A stretch of 64,000 bases of DNA. Origin: Trileptium ribeirensis. Its lineage: Eukaryota > Nematoda > Enoplea > Enoplida > Thoracostomopsidae. The DNA lies in NCBI GenBank assembly GCA_030248225.1, contig JASANE010018342.1:62001-126000 (forward strand). Reading direction: 5' to 3'. The notes beneath the pieces are model-generated. The model made no database searches. It was not told the origin of the DNA and was given only the letters and a program-made list of their open reading frames with translations. Below are positions 33,720 to 44,630 of the stretch, piece after piece (position 1 is the stretch's first letter; the number at the start of each line of letters is the position of its first letter). The position numbers and the translations under genes are program-made.

Positions 33720-34550
33720 CCGTGCTCCAAACTGAACAGAAATTACACTAGTCAAATTATTAGTTCTCAAAATTGAATTCATTAAAGAAAGCAGGCCACG
33801 CCGTTGATCTTATCTCAAAATTGCACGGCTTGTCGGAACCCTGTGGGGGCCACTTAGACTACAATACTTTAACACGGAAAATATTAGGGTCTTAATTAGG
33901 CAGAACAACTGGAGTTTCAACTTTCTAGTACAATTTTCAAGTCTTACTCCAGGTTTTCATGCAAATTAATTGACTTCGTCAGCATATTTGCCTTGATGAA
34001 CAGCAGGGTCAAAAGGAGTAACAGGCAACTAAGTAGAATTGTTCCCTACTGAGCCTTTAATGCACTTAATTCGAGAAAAATCAATTTTCGTATATATCAA
34101 TGGCTTTATAGAAATGAAGGAAATTCTATTGCTATTATATAAGAAAAATATATGTAGTCTACTAATTGATCATTCATTTGTCATGTCTTTGTTGAAGGGG
34201 GACACGACGGTCTACCGAAATGCTGCAATTTCCTTTTGCGCTATATATTATGACGCTTAATATGGTTATTATATATGTACTTATCCAAGCTACAGGAGAC
34301 ATGCAACTTTTACTGTTGCCAATTTTTTGTTTTCCAAATTGTCGAATGCTATGGCTTTTTACAACTGATAAACTACGACTAACACTGCGCCCTAATCAAA
34401 AATTCTTTACCTAACATGGACGTCGTACGGGAATGTCGTATATCATGTTCTACCACGGCGTTGCCGAACTCAGTATCAACCACCGCCAGATATATATATA
34501 GTATATAAAAATAAAGGCAAGTGGTAAGGCCATAGTAAATGACGGAGATG
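33720..34550. other. AT-rich sequence, no gene recognised
   Basis: Short open frames only (for example 34039-34260), with no motif. It ends at the left terminus of the Tigger-type element. Confidence 0.3.
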
Positions 34551-34552
34551 TA

Positions 34553-37264
34553 TAGTAAACTCGTGCTAAGTCGACACTTTGAACCTACGTCCATCCACAG
34601 TACGTAAACATTTTATTCTAAGGTTAACACTTGGTGATTGCTAAGTCGACACTTTGCTTGTAAAGTCTACACTCGCTTTTGCAGCTTGTATCAATTTTCG
34701 ATCTCACTCAATATAGTGAATAATGGCGATAGGTGTCAATCAGATGCAACTAGGCATCTCACACAGATTTATTAATTCTTCATAAACTGTATTGTAACTC
34801 AAAATAATTGTGAAAAATAAAACTGTTAAACTAGACTAAATGAAAGTCACAAATATATATAAAGTTGAAAAGCAAGGAACCATGAAAATAGCAGCTCTTT
34901 CGCAAATCACCACATTATGCGATCCAGTCGGCTATGTTCATCTAGTGTGTAACGAAATAAGATACCGTGTTGTGGTCCGTTAAACAACGTTTAACTAAGA
35001 AGCAGCAACATATAGACTTGCACATCACAGTACCTGCAGGTCGGTCGGGCAAAACAATGTTTGATCAGTGGGTGAAAGCGGGTAGACCTTCCACAAGAGG
35101 CGGCTGAAATATTGGAATATCTTACCCACAAATCTTCTACGTGGATGCTCAAATTTCTGGCTTGTGACTAAGTGCTACACTGTGTACAACCCTGGCATCA
35201 ATATATATGTTGCGCTCTCGTGCAGTTTTCGATCTTCGCTTAAACCTGGTGTAACGAAACTTGTGAATACTCCAGTGATATTAAGTCACGTTCCTCCATT
35301 GACTTCAAAAAACAAACTGTTAACGTTAAACACGGATTAAATTAAAACTAAAGACCATATCCACGAAGCAAACTTGCTCCGGTTGTTTACTGTCCACTGC
35401 GTAGATCTTTTTACTTCCCTGTAATATGGGTAACAAAAATAGTGCTTTTCGTGGCAACACCACAAGTGTCCCCGTGCGCCCATTCATAACATTCGATACA
35501 TTGTATCTGTTGCTTTCCACTTACATCCTTCGTATAATACAAGTTACAACCCAAAGTTTCGGCGTCCCCAGTTTTCCCACTTTGTGGTAGTTTTTCTTTC
35601 TCCTGAGGAAGATCTTAGTCAGATGTCGGATACAACACGCCCGTGGGTTCTCGCATTCGGCTAAGCTTGGAAGCCGCAAATTCGAAGTTGCTTGCTACTG
35701 TCTCCAAAAAGCTGTCGAAACTGTAGCAGCAGCCGGAAGTGTCAGAGCCGGATGTTATGTTTGTGAGTAGTGCGTACGTCCGACCGTCTTCGTTGTGATC
35801 CGTCGTGTTAGTATCCTCGTATTTCTCCAGCGTCGGTCCATGATCCACCACTGCGTCATCAGAATCATGTCTCGAACTCATTAGAAACCATAGGTGTCGA
35901 TGTAACACAGCTTGTCCAAAATTACCTGGTCGACTTTGCTGCTACAAATATCTTCCAAGCAGAGCGTTGACGACAACTAAAGCCTCCTGGCCAACTCCGC
36001 CAAGCTGGAATGGGTATATAGGTACCTATCTTGCGAAATGCGTTGATACGCATATTTGGTTTCGACTTAACCTAACGCCATACTTTCCCAAACATAGAGC
36101 CAAATGTCGTATGCTGAACAGTTAGAGAGTTGGTCTTTTTGCTAAACCATACGAGGTGCTGTTTCCAAGATCTTTTAAATGAGGCAAATACGCTAACATC
36201 CAATAGTTGAAGAACATTGAACGTGTGAGAAGGAATTGGGAGAACATTAATTCTGTTATGCTCGGCAATAGTGAACAACTCGGGGATATTGGTGTGAGAT
36301 AAGTGGCCATTCAAAACAATTAAATCGTACTCGCAGTCAGGCACGGGTTCACGGTATGCAAGGAAAAACATTCTTCGATCAATCCTCTTGCGCACGTCGC
36401 CAGTACTGTTCGCGGCAGCATCACCTCATAGTATTTGCTCAAAAATGGAATACATTCTGCTAACCACTTTCACAGAAAATAAAATTGACAATATTTATGG
36501 TAACCTTACCCAATTCGCAAATTTTTAAGAATAAAATTACAAACTCAGATTTTGCTTGTACGTTTTACGCTAATGGTAACACTTGTTGTTTAGTGCTACG
36601 AAATACTCGTCAGAAAGTTCTGAAAACATTTATATGTTCACAGGAAAATTTGCACTTAGTTACCTTAAAGCAAAGTTATATAAAACAGCTTTACTAATTG
36701 CACGATGCGTCTAAAGTGATGATAAATTGTGGTAGGTACTAGGCTTTGAAGGCACGTGACAATACTACGATGGCCTAGTATTCTCAAAATACAAAGCACT
36801 TTGTAGCCGTAGTATACAAGCACACAGGGAACGAAAGTGTCGACCTAGCAAGCAAGTGTCGACCTAACCAGAGTGCACTGTCGACCTAGCAAGCAACACG
36901 CTGAATTTACCAGATTTCACGTTCCGACGTATTACGGGATAAAACGACTCTGGCCGCCTAAGCAAACAGTATAACTGTATTCCACAGACAATTTTAAATT
37001 TGTTTTTTAATCGGGAATTAACTCTTATTCCTTATGAAGTTTTAACGCGATAAACATTACGCCCATTCGTAAGTTGCGAATACGCAAAAACAGTTAATAA
37101 TGATAGACCTTGCACTCCAGACCGGCACCAGCATTCAACAAAGCTTTTACAGCTTTTTTCCTATGCATCTAGGACTTTATTCCAGGGAGGAAGAGCATTT
37201 TATATGCCAAAAATCTATCAAAGTGTCGACCTAGCAAGAGTGTCGACCAAGCAAGAGTTTACCA
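34553..37264 (-). mobile_element. pogo/Tigger-type DNA transposon with iterated subterminal repeats
   Basis: TA lies on both sides (34551-34552 and 37265-37266). The left end GTAAACTCGTGCTAAGTCGA and the right end GACCAAGCAAGAGTTTAC are inverted copies at most positions. A module equivalent to AGTGTCGACCTAGCAAG recurs inside both ends: left near 34564 and 34640 and a worn one near 34665, right near 36836, 36855, 36885, 37220 and 37238. A minus-strand DDE transposase relic lies inside. The total length is about 2.7 kb. Confidence 0.82.
35600..36430 (-). pseudogene. Tigger/pogo-like DDE transposase relic
   Basis: The frame at 36072-36395 (minus) reads YDLIVLNGHLSHTN, then IAEHNRINVLPIPSHTFNVL, then LLDVSVFASFKRSW. 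This is the DDE_1 core: normally LDGHxSH, then N(I/V)xxxxxPPHTSHxLQPLDV. The middle catalytic Asp is Asn here (LNGH) and QPLD has become QLLD. A second open stretch (35615-35908), acidic and Ser/Thr-rich, lies where the C-terminal tail would be. The N-terminal helix-turn-helix part was not found. It cannot encode an active enzyme. Confidence 0.82.
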
Positions 37265-37287
37265 TAACTGCTGAGAAGTTGGTCCGG

Positions 37288-37358
37288 TATGCTGTATAAC
37301 TCAGTCGGTAGAGGGTATGGGAAGATATAGGGTGATGGGTTGAACTAAATCACAGCCA
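37288..37358 (+). other. tRNA-like sequence just outside the Tigger element
   Basis: TATAACTCAGTCGGTAGAG is close to a tRNA D-arm/A-box, and about 25 bases later ATGGGTTGAACTAAATC resembles a T-arm/B-box. The anticodon arm is not convincing and the B-box is mutated. It is probably a SINE fragment or tRNA pseudogene. Confidence 0.4.
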
Positions 37359-37789
37359 ACTTTACAACCTGTAGCTTTTCAATACTTTCGTCGTGAAGCA
37401 CCTACCGCTAGTTGTTGATGTTACTACAAAGAAACATTAATTAAATTTTCACAGTACTTGGGAAATCACTTACAGATGAGTAGTTGTATATATATTTAGT
37501 TCTTAATATTTTATATTAAAAGGCTATTGGTAGTGCAAACACGCTATATTTTCGCCAGTATTTATCGCAGTGGGCCAAATGGTCTTTAGGATTGGGCTTA
37601 TCTTCACTGCTTCCACTCAAAATTTCGTTTTTTTAATTTAAGTATTTAAAATCCAGTTTTTACGATAGTGAGGATTTGCTCCACATGGTTCTGTATACTG
37701 ATTACCTAATGTGAAAAGCTTCGGTGTAATTAATTTAGTAAAAAGATTGAATAGTCAACGATTACTTTAAAAATGGTGATGGGGAGAAG

Positions 37790-38100
37790 TGTGCTATCCC
37801 ACTGAGACTTTGATCCCCCTCCCCACCCCACGCCGAATGTGTGCTGTTAATTTTACCAAATGCAAAAATCGGGGAAACGAGCAAAAAATTGAGCGAAGTT
37901 AAAAATTTGAACAAAATTGGCAAAAATATGAAAAAAGTAGCAAAATTCGGGAAAAAATTGGCAAAATTCGGGAGAAATTTGGCAAAATTAAGAAAAATTT
38001 TGAGTTCGGAAAATTTATGCTCCCCTGACAACCTCCCCCTCCGAAAGGCTGATTCCCACCTGGGGAAGGCCTCTCCACCCTCTTCCTTCCCCTGAATCAC
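37790..38100. repeat. Repeat with C-rich ends and a ggcaaaat core (copy 1)
   Basis: Pyrimidine-rich borders (gatccccctccccacccc and ctcttccttcccctgaa) enclose a core of repeated ggcaaaattcgggaaaaatt words. Blocks of the same style occur at 41945-42250, 47470-47740 and 48460-48800. The open frames seen in both directions here are repeat artefacts. Confidence 0.5.
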
Positions 38101-38109
38101 CCGCTATTC

Positions 38110-39670
38110 TCCACTGGTACTTGGGACGTTGCCCATGCATGGATTACTTGATGGTGGATGAAAGAAAAATCTTTATTATAAATAACCAGCAACAATAATA
38201 ACAAGAGTCTGAGATGCAGAACCAAGTCGTAACACCGGTACACGTTTGTAAAACTGCGACCTAGAAGCGTCAAAGCAAACTACTTATATAAGCTTAGAGC
38301 CTTACCTATAATTTTAATACACCTGTTTGACAGCGTGCCGTACTTTTGAGGTAAATTCGGCGATGAATGCAAGTAGTCAGCTTTCCCGAATCAAGGGCCT
38401 AGCGATCGTTGACATTATTTCAAATGTGAGTGGTTTATGGCTTGTAGCGGTCTTGGCCTGTGATGAAAATGTCAGATAACACTGTAGATAGCCAGCACTT
38501 TGCAATCGAATATACCGTGCCGAATGTTTGCTGGTTTCAACGCTCGCGAAAAGAACGAGAGCGGAAGCCGTTCCCTATCCACTCCACGTCGACGGCACCA
38601 ACAACGATGTCGTGTGCGCAGGTATTAAACAGATATACCGGATGTGACAGGAAACTACCCTCTGCGGTCGTTCGTTTGATTTCGATAAACGCTTTGGCTG
38701 CATAATGGGTCTGGTCTAGTTTCGACTTGGGTATACCACGGCGCATCTCTGTCAATGGCTGCAAAATGCACACGCCACGTGATGAATGTCACGATAGAAG
38801 TTCACAATCTCAAGGAAGTCATGTGCCTTCTTCTTTACTCGTAGGTTGTGGAAAACCATGGTCTGGGACTGTGTTTGGCGGCATGATGTGCTAAGAATCA
38901 TAATTCGTTTACGCCGAATTCTCTCTAAGCTAGGTTCACTTCGGCGTCATGGTCTGTTTGCTGGGCACTGGAATACACCACGGATGTTGGTGTAGTACTA
39001 ATCGGCCGAAGAGCTCACTTAAAGGTTGTCGTGGTTGCACGCGAAGCAGCAATCCAGCCGACTAGCTACGCTGTCAATTAATTACTGTAATGTCTGTGCA
39101 GAGGTAGAGTCTAAAAGGCATACGGATGAACTTGAACAGCCAACACACCGATGACGTCCGGAAAATTTGTGCAATTTAAGCAAAGTTATATAAATTTTAA
39201 GACGAAATTGGTGAAAATTATGATGAAAGATTGAGGAGACGGAGGAAATTTTTGGTTTCCCCCACCTCCGCGTACCCCACCCTGACCAGCTATCCCTCAT
39301 AAGCCGGCGGACCTTGGGCATCTACGGCACGTTTTTATCTCCAACGGTCTTTTTTCCAATACCAGAATGGATTATTTTCTTCCACTTTGCCGAGAAAAGC
39401 ATATATAGTATGCACTTGTGCATATATCTGTGTGTTACATATTCCATCCGTGTTATGGATATTTACTTCTGGAGAACTATATCCATTGTTATGCTTTCTC
39501 GCTATCTCAGTTATAAGAAGCAGAAGCTAAGTTTTTGACCAAATTGCATTTCCGTTGTCATCCATACTATTCGGTTTGAAATCTCGCTATTTTCTCATTT
39601 TGGCATAAAACGTCTGCTTTAAATATCCGGAAAATTGTTACGCTTTATTATGATAAGATAAAGCACACTT
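38110..39670. other. Intergenic stretch with no assigned gene
   Basis: Opposed open frames at 38460-38705 (plus) and 38537-38773 (minus) are short and show no domain I recognise. A C-rich block near 39250-39290 resembles the borders of the ggcaaaat repeats. Confidence 0.3.
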
Positions 39671-39963
39671 GTGATTTGTACAGCGAGGGGAACGTAGCTA
39701 ATTTAGATTTCCTGCGCTTAGAGACTACATCGAGTTTCCAAATTGAGCTTCTTGTTCCTCTTCAAAAGCAAAATGGACAAGTGCTGTCCGGTAATACATT
39801 AAGGGCAACGTTTCCATTTCAAACGCGTATGAAACCATATGTCCCTTTATTTGTTCCTCCGATAACCAAAAACGGAACCCTCTGGAATTTACAATTCACA
39901 ACATTCAATAACAATTGTATACATATAAACTCAAGCAATATTTTTCACATTCAACTCACCTAG
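39670..39963 (+). CDS. Unidentified open frame, possible exon
   Basis: A 95-codon plus-strand frame has normal-looking composition (TSSFQIELLVPLQKQNGQVL; PYVPLFVPPITKNGTLWNLQ) and is preceded by an acceptor-like gatttgtacag at about 39675-39687. It ends in a stop with no obvious donor, so it would be a terminal exon. I do not recognise the product, and no partner exon was found upstream. Confidence 0.25.
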   Translation, partial: CDLYSEGNVANLDFLRLETTSSFQIELLVPLQKQNGQVLSGNTLRATFPFQTRMKPYVPLFVPPITKNGTLWNLQFTTFNNNCIHINSSNIFHIQLT

Positions 39964-40654
39964 CATTTCTTATATTGGATAAATATCACGCGAACACAAT
40001 TGTTTTTATCCTGTTCAGTATATCCGAAAATCCTTAGATCCGTTCTAGCCCTTTACTTCCGACTTAGTGAAAAAACCAAAATTGGATAATTCGTGACCGG
40101 AAATTTCAGTCGGTGTGTTTCGGTGTTAATAACATGCCCAAAGCCCTAATGTAGTTTTTAAATGATAAAACCATCGTGTTTAACAATTTAAATAAACCTT
40201 ATATGGCCGCTGTTTTCCTCCTACAACCAAACTCACTTAGTTAAAATTTTGAAAATTTCGCTACTTTGGATTCTTTATTAAACTTTAACTGATAACTTGA
40301 AAATCGATGCCCTGACAACAGCGAAGATGATTTTGATTTCAGGTTTCACTTTTTGACATCTTTCCTCTAACTATTATCTAAAACATTGGGATCCCAGGTG
40401 ACCGAAAAAAATCTTAATAAGTGTCAGTTTTGTGAGAATATTATTGGTGCATCGAGAGACCGATGTGAGTGGATACTGTTGCGCGTAGAATAAAAAATGA
40501 AAATGCATAAATCCAGTGATGACATGTGTGGCACAGATCGACCAAAAGATTTTTTCACAGTTAACAGCTGCTCAAGGAATAAATTTGCTAGCTGGATGTG
40601 TTCAAATACACAAATGCATGTGCATCATAGTTGATCATGTGGGAGTAGGCGGGT

Positions 40655-40712
40655 CATTCCTGAGGTCGGACCCCGTCCCCTAAGCCATATGTGCTACCTC
40701 CACCTCAGGAAT
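40655..40712. other. Inverted repeat around a C-rich segment
   Basis: CATTCCTGAGGT near 40657 is mirrored by ACCTCAGGAATG near 40700, giving a 12-bp perfect stem with a loop of about 30 bases. It may be the end of a short element. Confidence 0.5.
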
Positions 40713-41397
40713 GCTTAGCACTCCATACCCCGCCTTCCCCCGAAGGCCGAAGATGTATTTTTCTGCCATAAATTATGTTTACGTTTGTGGATTTCCCTTT
40801 ATTTGTGTAAACTGGTGATAATATCGTACATGTTTCGATATACTGCAAAATAGGAATGCTAGTTTTTATATTCATTTTTTTTTGGAAATCACTGCTAGAA
40901 GTAGACAAAACGGTTTCTTGGCAGCTTACATGGAAACAGGGTTGTATAAAAGCCTGATCAGAAACCTCAATTTCAAACACATTTCGCGCTTACATCGTTT
41001 TGAAGAATTTCGAATTGCAATAATCGATATACTTAAGGAAATTCTATGCTCCTGCTGCTGCTCTGTCACAGAATTATATATATTAGCTTTTGGCTTTTAG
41101 CTTTTGATATTTTGTTCTTTTACGTATTTTAGAACGTTTTATAGTGGCTTAATTTCGTTTCCCCTGTAAACTTATGAACGGTTCGCTTGATCGAGCTCGG
41201 TTTAACCATTCAGTTTATCTCAGTGTGCCGAGTCGAATGGCACACAATGCAGCAAGATTTAAATTAAAATTTAAAATACATAAAATTTCGCATTTGTCGT
41301 TTTCATCGGACATATGGAGTGCGTTGTCAACATAACTTTAGCTGCGGCTCGGCATGAGCAGTGCATACCCATGCTGGCCGAAGACCTGTGACCTCGA

Positions 41398-41460
41398 AGC
41401 AGATTAGCAGATTCGAACCCAGATGCAAGGTTACGCAGTTATCACAAATGGAAATAATCG
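41398..41460 (-). other. SINE-like B-box fragment
   Basis: On the minus strand, CATCTGGGTTCGAATCTGCT contains a nearly perfect B-box, with TGATAACTGCGTAACC upstream as a weak A-box. The words after the B-box (CTGCTAA) are shared with the tRNA-like segment at 32389-32466, suggesting one SINE family. Confidence 0.4.
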
Positions 41461-41934
41461 TCGGTATAACTTTGAACCTGTGTTAATAAAGATAGCATAA
41501 GTGCCGCACGAGAGCAGTTGTTCGTATTTGTCGCATTTTCTATAGTTAAAATATACATGGTCGCATGTTGTATATACATTTAATAAGATTAACAAAGCGT
41601 CAATTTTGGCATATGCGGAATAGGATTTTACAAAAAACATGTTGTTTATTGTTGTATTAACGGATGTTTCGCCGGTGGGAAGTAACATAACGAGGCAAAT
41701 TAAACCAAGTTTAGCCTTAAATTTTGCGAGGAGGCGCGAGCCTGGGAACCCTATTCGTGCCAGATGGGACTGAGAATGCCACAAATTCCAGGCCGCCATC
41801 CTCTCTAGTTGGAGGAAGTCAGTTGTGTTTTTGAAATGGCTTAACTCAAGGCTGAAGGGAACCTGAGTAATCGGCACAATAGCACCATGCAAATATTTTG
41901 TAATGGTCAAACTAAACTTTGTTACATATAGCAC
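41431..41934 (-). CDS. Unidentified 167-codon open frame
   Basis: This is the longest minus-strand frame in the region and overlaps the SINE-like B-box at its 3' end. Composition is mixed (LERMAAWNLWHSQSHLARIG; MLLPTGETSVNTTINNMFF). There is no recognised domain, splice partner or promoter, and it may be chance or an old repeat-derived frame. Confidence 0.2.
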   Translation of the reverse strand: MLYVTKFSLTITKYLHGAIVPITQVPFSLELSHFKNTTDFLQLERMAAWNLWHSQSHLARIGFPGSRLLAKFKAKLGLICLVMLLPTGETSVNTTINNMFFVKSYSAYAKIDALLILLNVYTTCDHVYFNYRKCDKYEQLLSCGTYAIFINTGSKLYRRLFPFVITA

Positions 41935-41944
41935 ACGTCACAAT

Positions 41945-42250
41945 CAGTGGCGCATCCAGGATTACATGGTGTGTGGTATCCATTGCGACGCACGCTCCTC
42001 GCCTAACACTCCCCTTTTGCCGGAGGCGCGCAAAAAAGTTGGCACAAACCAGAGGAAATTGCCAAAAATTGGCGGCAAATTGGCAAAAATCGGGGAAAAT
42101 TGCCAAAAAGTAGGGGAAAATTTGTCAGAAATGGAGGAAAAGGACACAAATGACGAAAAATTTTGAGTGGTAAAAATTTTGTAATTTTATCCATCCTTCC
42201 TGCGGTGGGGTGTGAGTTATCTTACTATAGATCCCCTGAATCTCCCTTCG
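41945..42250. repeat. hAT-type end plus ggcaaaat-core repeat (copy 2)
   Basis: CAGTGGCGCATCCAGGATTA at 41945 resembles the CAGTGGCG(T/C)A terminal repeat of many hAT MITEs. It is followed by gccaaaaattggcggcaaat-type core words and a C-rich end near 42230. A matching outward end (GTTACGCCACTG) lies far away at 49668-49679 and probably belongs to another copy. Confidence 0.5.
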
Positions 42251-43365
42251 CCACAAAATGTTTCTTAAAATATGTTACTTTGCAGCTATAATCCATGTAA
42301 ATGTTGATTACTTCAGCAGAACTAGAGGCGCCTGTGCATAATTATATATTTTATGTGCATGGCAATGCGATATTTTTACTTCTACATACATCCCTCGTAA
42401 ATATCCATTATTACAGCACACCCTGAGGTCGTCATTACATTTTCACATGTTTAATTGCGCATATTATATACGAATCGCTTAGGTCGGCGAATTCTCAACT
42501 TACCGTAAAAATCTATGTTTTAATGAAACTTGAAAAATACGTGAATGCAAAACGAAAGCAAAACTGTATTTGAAATCTTAATGCCTAGCTATCCAATTTG
42601 CCTATACTAAGCGTCGCAGGATATAATTCAGAAAAGAATAGAAATTCGATTGCACCGTCGACGTCTTATCCGTCAGCTTGCATATATCCGAAGTAGTAAA
42701 AGGCACAAGTAAGAGGCGACAGTCTTTGCGGCAAAATAATATAATGAGTTACTTTACTATAAAGCTGTGGGTTTGGCACAAAAATTGCGTTTTTCCTCGA
42801 ATTTAGTGCAATAAAGGTTCAACTGTACTGTTGGTAACATTTTATATCGCCCGTTATACCTTATAATGTGGAAATGATTGCTGTAAACTAACTAATTTCA
42901 CTGGACTAACCATACAACACAAAATTCAGCCAACAGATAGTGCACTCTCGAAGTTCACTGAAACTAAGTGAACCCATTGAAGCTGGTCTAATTTGCTTCA
43001 CCTATTCAAAAAGCGACATATAACACAAAAATTGCCGCAAGAAGTAAGATATGGGCGATCAATTGAAAAGTCTTATGCGTGGTACACTCAGCGTTGTAGA
43101 ACGCAAGGATGTTCTACAGCAAACGATATTCGTTTTATGTTGTACTGATATGGTGTTCACTCTGAAATTTAAAAATTTCTGAAGCTAGTTGCTGCAGATT
43201 TTGAAGAAAAAATGTGTAACAAATTTGTCACATGTTTACTGATTCAAAAATGGCATGAAATCAATTATATATTATTGTAGTAGTTTAAAGAATATTGCTA
43301 TTTCGTAATTATAAATAGAATGGTGTGAATTGGATAACATAGTTTAATTTTACTTGATATTGTAG
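42251..43365. other. Upstream region of the coiled-coil gene, no feature recognised
   Basis: AT-rich, with only short frames. The promoter and 5' UTR of the gene starting at 43383 would be expected here or further left, but I see no clear promoter element. Confidence 0.3.
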
Positions 43366-44630
43366 TACCTATAAAGCGTACGATGGACCATCATTCGTTT
43401 GAAGCTCGCAACACTTTTCTGGAAAAAGGCAATTCATGTGTTACTTATGATAAAGCCGAGGCGCATTCGTCCATAAATTTCAATGATTTAGAACGGCCTA
43501 AAGTGATCGAGCCATCGAAGTCATTTTGTAACCCATTTCGTCTGAGCCTGCTGGAACAGTTGAAAGAACAAGATCTTGGCCAAAGTCGACTTAAAGAGTC
43601 GAACTGTTTTACGTTTGGCGACAATTTCGCCTTAAGGACAAAGAAACAAGCTAACAGAAGCACGTTATGTGGTACTACAGGTCCTCAGTCGAAGCACTGT
43701 GTAGGTCAGCTCCAAGCATGTGTGCCAAGCACATCAGAGAATGGTAAATACTTAGACAGTCAGTGGAATAACACCAAAGACGCAAATACAGAAAGCAAAA
43801 CTTGTAGTGGCTTAGAATTTGCTGACCTTGCTGAATATGGCATTTGTAGGACTTCATGTGTTGGTAGTTCTAAGCGTAACTGCCAAGGATTAGCAAAGCA
43901 GAACGAACAGGCTTATTTATTTCAATTTCCATCGCGCACTAAACACGAACAAAACACACATTCTCTGTTTAGTGGGTCTCAGCCGACTGCCAGCTGTGGT
44001 GAAGGTGGCACCGGGGCTTGCAAAAAGAATTATGATATAAGCATACACCCGAAGTCAATGCAACAACATGCACTGGCAAACCAGATGATAAATCAACGGT
44101 ATCTCGATCAAATGAGTGAGCCGCTAAATAGCGAAAAAATCACTAGTTTTCAACAGCTATATGAATCTAATCGGTCGTCGTTTCAGCATAATGTCATAAG
44201 CCACTACGACAAGCAGTCAGATGTAGCTGCAGGTGTCGATACAGAAAACGGTAGCAATCGCTTAGGTCGAAGGCAACACGGCGGCAAAGAAACGTGCAAC
44301 AAATCTCCATGTATTAGCTCACTTCAACCGTCTCGCCATGCTTTAATGTATAATCTTCGTCTAGGTAAAATAGTGACTGATCATACGGGGTATGATGATG
44401 GAGCAGATGAAGCCAAACATGAAGCACTTATGGATAATAACGGAAATGATCCATCAACTAGTAGGACAGCAACTAGTAGGACAGGTGGATCGCAACTACC
44501 ATCGGAATTACTGGCCACACCATCTGTGAACGTACAGCAGCAATCGCGTAACAGTAATAGTACTAGTTGCGATAGCGCTAAACGCCCTAGTAGGCAAACA
44601 TCTTGTGAAGCAAGTTGTATTTTATTTTAA
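43366..44630 (+). CDS. Coiled-coil gene, large first coding exon (ORF 43383-44630)
   Basis: ATG at 43383 opens 415 codons with coding-like composition up to the stop at 44628-44630. An acceptor-like acttgatattgtag ends at 43365, so a 5'-UTR intron is likely. The protein is Ser, Asn, Gln and Cys-rich with no folded domain I recognise. The C-terminus is SCEASCILF; CILF fits the CaaX prenylation pattern. The best internal donors (for example CTAG|gtaaaa at 44366) are phase 1, whereas the next exon needs phase 0. So either a small exon is missing between 44370 and 45499, or this ORF ends its own transcript. Confidence 0.7.

Larger units (their letters stand above)
27520..33720. other. G+C-richer island without recognisable genes
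   Basis: The base composition is visibly richer in G and C than both flanks, and stop-free runs occur by chance on both strands (for example 28585-28977 plus and 30589-31137 minus). None contains a domain I recognise. The island holds strong hairpins (28766-28789, 31550-31605, 32212-32248), a TATATAAG-like word on the minus strand near 28756, CT-rich tracts near 28900-28980 and a tRNA-like segment at 32389-32466. A decayed LTR element is one explanation, but I found no gag, protease, RT or integrase motif. I also looked for rRNA core sequences and did not see them. Confidence 0.4.

Noticed and set aside
27520..33720. Ribosomal RNA gene cluster
   Set aside because: The composition suggested rDNA, but I did not find conserved 18S, 5.8S or 28S core words on either strand.
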